Source of the DNA: Hippea sp.
GTDB lineage: Bacteria; Campylobacterota_A; Desulfurellia; Desulfurellales; Hippeaceae
Reading direction: 5' to 3'
Assembly: GCA_015486705.1 (NCBI GenBank)
Contig: WFRG01000026.1
Span: forward strand, 1-7,280
DNA length: 7,280 nt
A program made the translations under genes and the position numbers. Positions 1 to 6,139 of the stretch are shown piece after piece (positions within the stretch are counted from its first letter, which is position 1; every line of letters starts with the position of its first letter). The notes beneath the pieces are model-generated. The model saw only the letters and a program-made list of their open reading frames with translations. It did not search any database and was not told the DNA's origin.

Positions 1-608
1 AATGGATATTCAATATAATAAAGCTTTCCCTCTTCTTCTTTGTGTTCGACCTCTAAATCACTCAAAGCCGTATGACACCTTGGACACCAGTTGATAATGT
101 ATTTATCCTTGTAAATCAACCCCTCTTTGTAAAGTTCCACAAAGACCTTTCTTACAGCCTTAGAAAGCTGCTCATCCATCGTAAAGCGCAAGCGAGACCA
201 ATCACAGCTCAAACCCAGCCTCTTTATCTGTTCAACAATCCTATTGCCGTATTTTTCTTTCCATTCCCAAACCTTCTCGACAAATTTCTCCCTTCCTAAG
301 CCCTCCTTCTTTATGCCTTTGCTCGCCAAATCCCTTTCTACCATATTTTGCGTTGCAATACCTGCATGGTCGGTGCCGGGCACCCAGAGGACGTTGTAGC
401 CCTTCATTCTCTTGTATCTCACCATTATGTCCTGCAGTGTACCATTTAAGGCATGGCCAATATGCAAAGCCCCAGTAACATTTGGAGGCGGAATAACAAC
501 ACTAAAATTATCCACATCAGGATTATTTTTAGGCTGAAAGTAACCGTTTTCCTCCCAAAACTCATACCATTTAGTCTCAAACAGCGGAGAATATTTTGTA
601 TCTTCCAT
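1..608 (-). CDS. valS: Valyl-tRNA synthetase, N-terminal part (cut by window edge)
   Basis: Class Ia aminoacyl-tRNA synthetase that charges tRNA-Val with valine in the cytoplasm. Only the first 202 codons are present; the gene runs off the left edge, and family members are usually about 870-950 residues. Translating the minus strand from the ATG at 606-608 gives an open frame to the edge. It shows the adenylate-forming signature [16 protein letters not shown] (residues 40-55, with HIGH at 49-52) and the valine-type motif [10 protein letters not shown] (78-87). The start of the editing-domain junction follows, with [12 protein letters not shown] from residue 173. The [10 protein letters not shown] wording separates it from the isoleucine and leucine enzymes. 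The start is well supported: GAGGTGA lies 5 bases upstream and the iorB stop is 12 bases away. There is no room for a T-box leader, so it is probably co-transcribed with iorAB. Confidence 0.96.
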   Translation of the reverse strand, partial: MEDTKYSPLFETKWYEFWEENGYFQPKNNPDVDNFSVVIPPPNVTGALHIGHALNGTLQDIMVRYKRMKGYNVLWVPGTDHAGIATQNMVERDLASKGIKKEGLGREKFVEKVWEWKEKYGNRIVEQIKRLGLSCDWSRLRFTMDEQLSKAVRKVFVELYKEGLIYKDKYIINWCPRCHTALSDLEVEHKEEEGKLYYIEYP

Positions 609-613
609 AGTAT

Positions 614-620
614 TCACCTC
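614..620 (-). promoter_or_regulatory. Ribosome binding site of valS
   Basis: The minus strand reads GAGGTGA, then 5 bases, then the valS ATG. It sits directly after the iorB stop codon (621-623) and fixes the valS start. Confidence 0.8.
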
Positions 621-1199
621 TTATGAGTATTTTTCCGAAAGATTTAATCCATAACTAAATGCAGATTGATTCACTGTTCTCAATTTTTCAGGCAACACCT
701 GATCTATCGCCTCTACAAAATATTTCTCATCTATTCCCATAAAACGCGACAAAAGCCCAAGTATTATGGTGTTTACAAGTCTTGAATTTCCGAGTCTATT
801 TGCGTCTTTTATAAATCGTCTCTTTATTAGTTTTTCAACCTTCACAGTTTCAATCATACCATCGATGTTGCTTTCATCTATTGTCTGACCGATTATTGGC
901 ACAATCCTGTCGTTAACAACAACTATGGAGTCATTATTCAAGTATCTAACCCATCGCAGCATCTCAACCTTCTCTGTTGCCAACATAAACTGAACACTGC
1001 CCATTTTATCCGTGGGTGAATAGACCTTGTTGCCATACCTAACAGATGCGCTCACAGAACCGCCCCTCTGACTCATGCCGTGTATTTCGCTTTTTTTTAC
1101 ATCAAAACCAGCAAACATGCATGCATAAGCAACGACATTCGAAGCCGTTATAATGCCATCGCCACCCACACCAACAAAGAGAACGCTATTTATGTTCAT
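621..1199 (-). CDS. iorB: Indolepyruvate:ferredoxin oxidoreductase, beta subunit
   Basis: Small subunit (192 aa) of the oxygen-sensitive enzyme that oxidatively decarboxylates aryl 2-oxo acids, mainly indolepyruvate, to aryl-acyl-CoA while reducing ferredoxin. It is the gamma-type domain of the 2-oxoacid:ferredoxin oxidoreductase superfamily. The glycine-rich start GVGGDGI (residues 10-16) and the motif SEIHGMSQRGG (37-47) are typical of IorB, and the length is normal for the family. The ATG at 1197-1199 overlaps the iorA TGA in the arrangement ATGA, and a strong AAGGAGG lies 4 bases upstream, so the start is secure and translation is probably coupled to iorA. The protein works only with IorA, which carries the thiamine diphosphate and iron-sulfur centres. 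Known roles of the pair are degradation of aromatic amino acids and, in some anaerobes, the reverse reductive carboxylation. The sequence does not say which applies here. Confidence 0.93.
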   Translation of the reverse strand: MNINSVLFVGVGGDGIITASNVVAYACMFAGFDVKKSEIHGMSQRGGSVSASVRYGNKVYSPTDKMGSVQFMLATEKVEMLRWVRYLNNDSIVVVNDRIVPIIGQTIDESNIDGMIETVKVEKLIKRRFIKDANRLGNSRLVNTIILGLLSRFMGIDEKYFVEAIDQVLPEKLRTVNQSAFSYGLNLSEKYS

Positions 1200-2971
1200 T
1201 TCTCCTCCTTCTTCACTATGGCACCTTCAATGGGACAGACGTGCATACACACCTCGCAACCCGTACACAGCACCTCATCAATAATCGCCTTATTATCCTT
1301 AAAATCTATAGCTGGACAGGCAATACGTAAGCACCTTTTGCAACCGATACACTTGTCAGGCACAACAACAAGCGGTGTCTCCTTGATCTTTTTTGGCGCC
1401 AAAACACAAGGTCTTGTTGGTATTATAACACTCAAGCCGGGTTTGTTTATCTCCTCTTTCAAAAGCTTCTTTGTATTTTCATAATCGTACTGATCCACAT
1501 CATAGACACGTTCAATGCCTATGGACTTCACAAGATCATAGATCCTTATGGGCTTTACGCTTTCTCCCTTTAGATTAAACCCACTACCGGGATCTGGTTG
1601 ACCACCCGTCATGGCCGTTATTCTATTGTCCAAAATTATAACTGTCATGTTAGCGTTGTTGATATAGGCATCGATCAAAGGCTGTATACCTGTATGGAAA
1701 AACGTTGAATCACCTATTACGGCAACAACCTTTTGCTCACTTTGAACCTTGGATGCACCAACACCCATAGAGATACTTGCCCCCATGCACACGGTTGTAT
1801 GCATAGCGCTCAAAGGCGGTAAACACCCAAGCGTGTAACATCCAATATCGCCTGTAATAAAGATGTTTCTACCCAATGAATGTAAAATGTCAAATATGGG
1901 TCTATGGGGACAGCCCGGACACAGAGCCGGGGGACGTTTAGGCAATTCAAACTCATTAAAGACAACCTTTGTGGTCTCTTCCCTTATCAAACCGGCCTTT
2001 TTCAGTCCTTCTTCAACAATGTCCAGATTGAACTCGCCATCGTAAGGGAAGTATTTCTTACCTTCAACGTTAATGCCTGCAATCTTTAGTTCCTCTTCCA
2101 TAAAGGGCTCTAATTCTTCAACAACCACAACCCGATCGAACTTATTAACGAATTCCCGTATCTTCTCAACGGGCATGGGGTAACTAAAGCCAACCTTAAA
2201 CACGTGCGCATCGGGCAATAGCTCTTTGACGTAGTTATAAGCCATACTCGATGTTATGATGCCAAAGTTTGTTTTACCCTTTTCAATCTTGTTTATCGGC
2301 GTCTCATTACTAAAAGTCTTCAGTTTTTCCAATCTATCTAAAACAACTTTGTGCCTCAAAATTGCATTTGCAGGTATCATCACGTATTTTCTAAAGTCCT
2401 TTTCTAACTTCAAATCCTGTTCATTATCGAGCGTACGTGGGTCAAACTGAACAACACCTAAGGAATGTGAGATCCTCGTTGTCGAACGCAAAATCACCGG
2501 TGTGTCAAACTTCTCACTAACAACAAACGCATACTGCATAAAGGCCATAGCTTCAAAAGGATCAGATGGCTCAATCAACGGAACCTTTGCAAATTTTGCA
2601 TAACGCCTGTTGTCCTGCTCATTCTGGGATGAATGCATACCTGGGTCATCAGCCGTTACAACAACAAAACCCGCATTGACACCGGTGTAGGATGCTGTCA
2701 TTAAAGGATCCGCCGCCACATTCAATCCCACATGTTTCATTGTGGCAAAGCTGCGTGTTCCAGCAATAGAAGCGCCCAAAGCCGCCTCAAAACCCGCTTT
2801 TTCATTTGGCGCCCATTGGGCTATGACGTTTGGGTAGTTCTTAAAATGCTCTAAAATCTCACTCGACGGCGTTCCGGGATAGCCGCTACCAAAACGGGCA
2901 TTACCCTTATAAGCCCCTATGGATATTGCCTGATTTCCGCTTATGATCTTCTTTATTACTTTAAGTCCCAC
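1196..2971 (-). CDS. iorA: Indolepyruvate:ferredoxin oxidoreductase, alpha subunit
   Basis: Large catalytic subunit (591 aa) of indolepyruvate:ferredoxin oxidoreductase. Domains in order: an N-terminal pyrimidine-binding half (about 1-200) with GSGYPGTPSSEI at 28-39; a central transketolase C-like domain (about 235-320); the thiamine diphosphate domain (about 345-525); and a C-terminal 2x[4Fe-4S] ferredoxin domain (about 530-590). Visible motifs are CPGCPHRP (351-358), GDIGCYTLG (374-382) and the TPP/Mg motif beginning GDS (420-422) and closing near N449. The first cluster uses C541, C544, C547 and C552 with a CxxCxxCxxxxCP spacing. The second uses C569, C572, C575 and C579 with the classical CxxCxxCxxxCP spacing. 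To my knowledge the unequal first spacing is normal for IorA. The start is GTG (2969-2971), supported by GGGGTGA 3 bases upstream, and the size and domain set are complete. It lies 9 bases after queF and overlaps iorB by 4. An acyl-CoA synthetase (ADP-forming) partner is not in the window. Confidence 0.95.
   Translation of the reverse strand: MGLKVIKKIISGNQAISIGAYKGNARFGSGYPGTPSSEILEHFKNYPNVIAQWAPNEKAGFEAALGASIAGTRSFATMKHVGLNVAADPLMTASYTGVNAGFVVVTADDPGMHSSQNEQDNRRYAKFAKVPLIEPSDPFEAMAFMQYAFVVSEKFDTPVILRSTTRISHSLGVVQFDPRTLDNEQDLKLEKDFRKYVMIPANAILRHKVVLDRLEKLKTFSNETPINKIEKGKTNFGIITSSMAYNYVKELLPDAHVFKVGFSYPMPVEKIREFVNKFDRVVVVEELEPFMEEELKIAGINVEGKKYFPYDGEFNLDIVEEGLKKAGLIREETTKVVFNEFELPKRPPALCPGCPHRPIFDILHSLGRNIFITGDIGCYTLGCLPPLSAMHTTVCMGASISMGVGASKVQSEQKVVAVIGDSTFFHTGIQPLIDAYINNANMTVIILDNRITAMTGGQPDPGSGFNLKGESVKPIRIYDLVKSIGIERVYDVDQYDYENTKKLLKEEINKPGLSVIIPTRPCVLAPKKIKETPLVVVPDKCIGCKRCLRIACPAIDFKDNKAIIDEVLCTGCEVCMHVCPIEGAIVKKEEK
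1204..1210 (-). promoter_or_regulatory. Ribosome binding site of iorB inside the end of iorA
   Basis: The minus strand reads AAGGAGG, then AGAA, then the iorB ATG. This near-perfect Shine-Dalgarno lies within the last codons of iorA (the lysine/glutamate-rich tail). It suggests that iorB gets strong initiation of its own as well as coupling, which suits equal production of the two subunits. Confidence 0.8.
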
Positions 2972-2974
2972 TGT

Positions 2975-2981
2975 TCACCCC
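2975..2981 (-). promoter_or_regulatory. Ribosome binding site of iorA, overlapping the queF stop
   Basis: The minus strand reads TAGGGGTGAACAGTG. The queF stop TAG (2981-2983) shares a base with the Shine-Dalgarno GGGGTGA, which is followed by 3 bases and the GTG start of iorA. This decides the non-ATG start and implies that ribosomes finishing queF stand on the iorA initiation site. Confidence 0.7.
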
Positions 2982-3340
2982 TAAAACGCAATTTTTATTA
3001 TCGTCTTCACATTACCCCTCGGCGTAAAATCACCTATGACCTCAAGATGTTTTGGTTTTAAAACCTCTTTCAATGCATTGAAGATCTCATTTGTCGCATC
3101 TTCATGTGAAATATAGCGTTCCCTGTACTTGTTTAAATAAAGTTTCAAGGACTTAAGTTCAATAACGTATTTGTCCGGTACGTATTTGATCCTGATCGTC
3201 GCAAAATCGGGATAGCCACTCCTTGGACATTTACATGTAAACTCTGGAAATTCTATGCTTATTTCGTAATCGTTCTCCGGATGATTGTTTGGCCAAACTT
3301 CAAGCTCTGCCTCTTCTATCGCTTTCTCTCCGTATTTCAA
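2981..3340 (-). CDS. queF: NADPH-dependent 7-cyano-7-deazaguanine (preQ0) reductase
   Basis: Reduces the nitrile of preQ0 to the aminomethyl group of preQ1 with two NADPH, in the pathway to the queuosine modification of tRNA anticodons. This is a 119-aa unimodular (short, tunnelling-fold) QueF. Visible residues are FTCKCP (34-39) with C38 as the expected thioimide-forming cysteine, PDFA (44-47) with the expected acid D45, the family signature ELKSLKLY (61-68), and SHE (78-80) with E80 for substrate binding. The start is TTG (3338-3340): a TGA lies in frame two codons upstream, the protein has no internal methionine, and GGGGGTGA sits 3 bases before the TTG. It follows comM after 62 bases and precedes iorA by 9. 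No other queuosine gene (queC, queD, queE, tgt, queA) is in the window. The second cysteine, C36, two residues before the nucleophile, is a small peculiarity of unknown meaning. Confidence 0.94.
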   Translation of the reverse strand: MKYGEKAIEEAELEVWPNNHPENDYEISIEFPEFTCKCPRSGYPDFATIRIKYVPDKYVIELKSLKLYLNKYRERYISHEDATNEIFNALKEVLKPKHLEVIGDFTPRGNVKTIIKIAF

Positions 3341-3343
3341 TGC

Positions 3344-3351
3344 TCACCCCC
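3344..3351 (-). promoter_or_regulatory. Ribosome binding site of queF (supports TTG start)
   Basis: The minus strand reads GGGGGTGA, then GCA, then TTG. The TGA inside this motif is the in-frame stop that excludes any longer reading of queF. The 3-base spacing matches that of the neighbouring iorA site. Confidence 0.65.
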
Positions 3352-3356
3352 ACAAC

Positions 3357-3375
3357 AAAAACTAAGCTTATTTTT
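3357..3375. repeat. AT-rich imperfect palindrome in the comM-queF gap
   Basis: The plus strand reads AAAAA, C, TAAGCTTA, TTTTT: two arms of AAAAA/TTTTT around the palindrome TAAGCTTA, with one unpaired C. It overlaps the candidate -10 box and the predicted transcription start. With only one G:C pair in each half and almost no loop it would be a poor intrinsic terminator. An operator, or a chance AT-rich palindrome, is more likely. Confidence 0.3.
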
Positions 3376-3399
3376 AGCACAAAGGCCTTTCAATTACAA
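3371..3399 (-). promoter_or_regulatory. Candidate promoter for queF-iorA-iorB-valS
   Basis: In the only sizeable intergenic gap, the minus strand has TTGTAA (3394-3399) as a -35-like box, a 17-base spacer, and TAAAAA (3371-3376) as a -10-like box preceded by TGC, an extended -10 (TGn) element. Each hexamer matches the sigma-70 consensus at 4 of 6 positions. The predicted start near 3364 would leave a short leader of about 24 bases before the TTG of queF. A perfect 10-base palindrome, AAAGGCCTTT (3381-3390), lies within the spacer. The call is based on pattern only; an AT-rich gap can give such matches by chance. Confidence 0.35.
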
Positions 3400-3402
3400 G
3401 AT

Positions 3403-4920
3403 TTAGACGTCCCAATCCAAAGCCCTATAGGAAATGGCCTCTTTTATATGCTTTGGCAGGACATTATCGCTTTCATCGATGTCTGCTATCGTTCTTGCGA
3501 TCTTTAGCACTTTTGAATAGCTACGGGCAGAAAAACCAAACCTATCAACGGCCAGTTTTAAAACAGCGTGAGCCTCTTCATTCAAACGGCAGTATTTCTT
3601 CAAGTGTTGTTCATTCATCTGGGAGTTGTAACTTATGCCATCGTTTTTAAACCTCAACCGTTGAATATCCATAGTTCTTTGGACAATCTCTTTCATCGTC
3701 TTTGAATCCAAATCAACCCTATCGTCCGACAGCTTATCATAGTCAACCTCGGGTACATTTACCTGGATGTCGATTCTATCTAAAATCGGACCAGATATCT
3801 TGCTTCTGTATTTCTTGATTTGGGCAACAGTGCAGGTGCATTCACGTTTCTTTGAACCGTAGTACCCGCATGGACACGGATTTGCTGCCGCAACAAGGAG
3901 AAATCGTGCTGGGTAAGTTACTTTAGCACTTGCCCTGGACACCGTTATAACGCCATCTTCCAATGGCTGCCTCAAAGATTCAATAACGTTTCTTTTAAAC
4001 TCTGGAAACTCATCCAAAAATAGAACGCCGTTGTGTGCAAGTGTAATCTCACCGGGCATGGCGTTTACACCACCGCCGATCAAACTCACGTCGCTGCTTC
4101 CTGAGTGCGGTGCACGAAAGGGTCTTTCCAAAATTATCGGTCTATCTTGGTTTAACAGACCGCAAACACTGTAGATTTTTGTCGTTTCAAGGATCTCCTC
4201 ATCCGTCATATCTGGCAAAATGGTGGGTATTCTTTTGGCTATCATGCTTTTACCAACACCGGGAGGTCCAACCATGAGCAGGTTATGGAAACCAGCAGCT
4301 GCAATCATCACGGCCCTTTTAACCTTGTATTGACCCTTTACATCTGAAAAATCCAGTTTACCATCTGTTTTTTCTTTGTAAAAAGTATCATCGAATAGTG
4401 CTTCAGGATCTTTCTTCAGTTCTCTTTTTAGAAACGACAAAACCTCCAAGAAGTGATCAAACGCAAAGACTGTTGCCTTGCTCAAAACAGCCTCTTTCGC
4501 ATTGCCCTTGCTTACGACAAGCTTCATACCCCTGCTTTTTGCCAAAACACCTATGGGAAATACACCGTTTACCGGCTTTAACTTACCGTCCAAGGAAAGT
4601 TCAGCTGCAAATATAAACTGATCCGTATCGAAATCCACATTCAGAGAAACGTTTGCAAGACCTATGGCTATGGGTAGATCAAAACCTGAGCCACTCTTTT
4701 TTATATCCGCAGGGGCGAGACTTATGGTTATCTTCTTAGGCGGTAGCTTTATACCACTATTTGCAAGGCAGTGTATGGCCCTGTCTTTGCTCTCCTTGGC
4801 CGCCCCTTGAGCCAATCCAATTATATTCAAAGACGGTATACCGCGTGTGGCATCAACCTCAATATCTATAGGTATAGCTTCAATGCCTTTAAGCGTGGCG
4901 CTCTTTATACGTTTAAACAT
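3403..4920 (-). CDS. comM: ComM/YifB-type Mg-chelatase-like AAA+ ATPase
   Basis: A 505-aa protein of the YifB/ComM family, full length. In naturally transformable bacteria ComM is a hexameric helicase promoting branch migration during integration of incoming DNA. The family also occurs in species not known to be competent. Domains in order: an N-terminal Lon-protease-like fold (about 1-170) with KKSGSGFDLPIAIGLA at 74-89 and no obvious Ser-Lys protease dyad; an AAA+ Mg-chelatase-type core (about 190-385) with Walker A GPPGVGKS (218-225), Walker B VLFLDEF (299-305), sensor region AAANPCPCGYYG (344-355) and GPILDRID (377-384); and a C-terminal helical domain (about 410-505) with SARSYSKVLKIARTIAD (464-480). 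Four cysteines (C349, C351, C361, C363) form the likely metal-binding loop usual for this family. The ATG directly follows the TAG of the lipoprotein gene with no gap. The nearest Shine-Dalgarno-like GAGGTGA is 17 bases upstream, so reinitiation or coupling is likely. Confidence 0.94.
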   Translation of the reverse strand: MFKRIKSATLKGIEAIPIDIEVDATRGIPSLNIIGLAQGAAKESKDRAIHCLANSGIKLPPKKITISLAPADIKKSGSGFDLPIAIGLANVSLNVDFDTDQFIFAAELSLDGKLKPVNGVFPIGVLAKSRGMKLVVSKGNAKEAVLSKATVFAFDHFLEVLSFLKRELKKDPEALFDDTFYKEKTDGKLDFSDVKGQYKVKRAVMIAAAGFHNLLMVGPPGVGKSMIAKRIPTILPDMTDEEILETTKIYSVCGLLNQDRPIILERPFRAPHSGSSDVSLIGGGVNAMPGEITLAHNGVLFLDEFPEFKRNVIESLRQPLEDGVITVSRASAKVTYPARFLLVAAANPCPCGYYGSKKRECTCTVAQIKKYRSKISGPILDRIDIQVNVPEVDYDKLSDDRVDLDSKTMKEIVQRTMDIQRLRFKNDGISYNSQMNEQHLKKYCRLNEEAHAVLKLAVDRFGFSARSYSKVLKIARTIADIDESDNVLPKHIKEAISYRALDWDV

Positions 4921-6138
4921 CTATCTAATGGTAATCTTCACCTCTGGCGATGGCTGCGATTCTTGACCGAACTTGTCCACAGCCTTGACGTAATAGTAAT
5001 ACGTCGTATTTGGCGAAACAGTGTCGTCCGTAAAGTACGTATTCTTTGTGACAGCAATCTTCTTTGTCAAAATGAGGAAATGCCTTCTAAAGACCTCATA
5101 TTGAACGGTATCGGGACTTCCCCTGTTCCAACTTATGACAACCGAATGACCCACCTGTTTAACAGATATACCTGTGGGCGGCAGCGGCAAAGGTTTTGTC
5201 TTAAATGCATAGGTTTTTGATGGCAAGCTCTCAATTCCGTCCTTATCAACGGCTGTTACGTAGTAGTAATACGTCTTACCGGGCGCTAAACCTTTGTCCA
5301 CAAATTGCAGATCACTTGATGGCACCTCTCCAACCATTGCCATGGATTGTTTTGTATCGCCCCTATAGATCCTATATTTCACAACATCCGCTGTCATGCT
5401 TGGAAACCAATATATTGTAAGTTGCCCTGCCCCACTCTGAACAGCTGCTAAATTCCTCGGTGGCATAGGTTTGAACTTTGTTGTGGCCTTTGCAACGGCC
5501 AAGATATCCCCCTCAACGCTCTTGAAATTCACAGATACGACAGAGTAGTAATAGGTAGTGCCGTCTTTTAAACCCTTATCAATGTAAATCGTATTCACAT
5601 AACCATCTACCCTGCCTATCTTCTTAAACGGTCCTTTGGGCTTTGTTGACCTGTAAATATTGTAAGCCACGACTGTATGATCGTTGGGAGGCTGCCACCT
5701 TATAACAACCATCCTTGGAAGTCCGCTTGTTGCAGTAATCTTCGTTGGAGAAACAGGGGGTGGCAAGGTTTTTCCAACAACGTAATTACTTGCAGGCCCG
5801 ACACCCTTGTTTGAATAAACGGCAATCTTGTAAAAATACTCCGTGTTGTCCTCAAGGTGTTTCAAAAAACCACCCGTGTCAACGTATGTCGTTTTCAACT
5901 TATCGGGAATACGCGCAATTTCTTGATACGGACCCGTTGCTTGTGGAGCTCTATAGATCACATAGCCCTCAACCCTCGTGTCGTTGACCGCATTCCAACT
6001 CAAACCCACTTCCCTTATGCCACCCTTAGCAGTCAAACCCGTAACCATTGGAAGCGTCGTTATAACAGGTGGGTTGCTATTCATAGCGCAAGAACTTAAC
6101 AAGATTATTGCCAATACAAAGAGTAAAAACCTTTTCAT
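4921..6138 (-). CDS. Lipoprotein with four fibronectin type III domains, function unknown
   Basis: A 405-aa secreted lipoprotein. The N-terminus is a lipoprotein signal peptide: MKR, a hydrophobic stretch (4-14) and the lipobox LSSC with C17 as the lipidated residue. The +2 residue is alanine, which in Escherichia coli would favour the outer membrane. The rest is four FN3 domains at about 31-124, 129-221, 226-315 and 319-404. The first three carry the YxIYR strand (59-63, 159-163, 255-259), and the last two end in TYYYYVxAVDxxGxESxPS. FN3 domains usually mediate binding or act as spacers; no enzymatic domain is seen. The ATG at 6136-6138 is chosen over an in-frame TTG at 6151-6153: GGAGG lies 5 bases before the ATG and the signal peptide starts properly there. 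It begins 1 base after rluD and abuts comM. From memory, Campylobacterota often have such a lipoprotein beside rluD; its role there is also unclear. A cell-wall or envelope role is only a guess from the PBP1A neighbour. Confidence 0.88.
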   Translation of the reverse strand: MKRFLLFVLAIILLSSCAMNSNPPVITTLPMVTGLTAKGGIREVGLSWNAVNDTRVEGYVIYRAPQATGPYQEIARIPDKLKTTYVDTGGFLKHLEDNTEYFYKIAVYSNKGVGPASNYVVGKTLPPPVSPTKITATSGLPRMVVIRWQPPNDHTVVAYNIYRSTKPKGPFKKIGRVDGYVNTIYIDKGLKDGTTYYYSVVSVNFKSVEGDILAVAKATTKFKPMPPRNLAAVQSGAGQLTIYWFPSMTADVVKYRIYRGDTKQSMAMVGEVPSSDLQFVDKGLAPGKTYYYYVTAVDKDGIESLPSKTYAFKTKPLPLPPTGISVKQVGHSVVISWNRGSPDTVQYEVFRRHFLILTKKIAVTKNTYFTDDTVSPNTTYYYYVKAVDKFGQESQPSPEVKITIR

Positions 6139-6139
6139 C

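Noticed and set aside
609..620. T-box or other leader for valS
   Set aside because: Only 12 bases separate iorB and valS, filled by the ribosome binding site.
1080..1484. 134-codon plus-strand open frame
   Set aside because: It is antisense to the iorB/iorA junction, has no recognisable domain, and the minus-strand genes there are certain.
3357..3375. Intrinsic terminator after comM
   Set aside because: The inverted repeat is nearly all A:T and leaves almost no loop, so a stable hairpin is not expected. It is kept only as a palindrome.
3341..3402. preQ1 riboswitch upstream of queF
   Set aside because: The predicted leader is only about 24 bases and shows no C-rich loop or pseudoknot pattern of a preQ1 aptamer.
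4771..5220. 149-codon plus-strand open frame across the comM/lipoprotein junction
   Set aside because: It is antisense to two well-supported genes, with unconvincing composition and no family resemblance.
4988..5277. Repeated TACGT/ACGTA strings as regulatory inverted repeats
   Set aside because: They encode the Thr-Tyr-Tyr-Tyr-Tyr-Val strand of FN3 domains 3 and 4, so the palindromic look follows from the codons.
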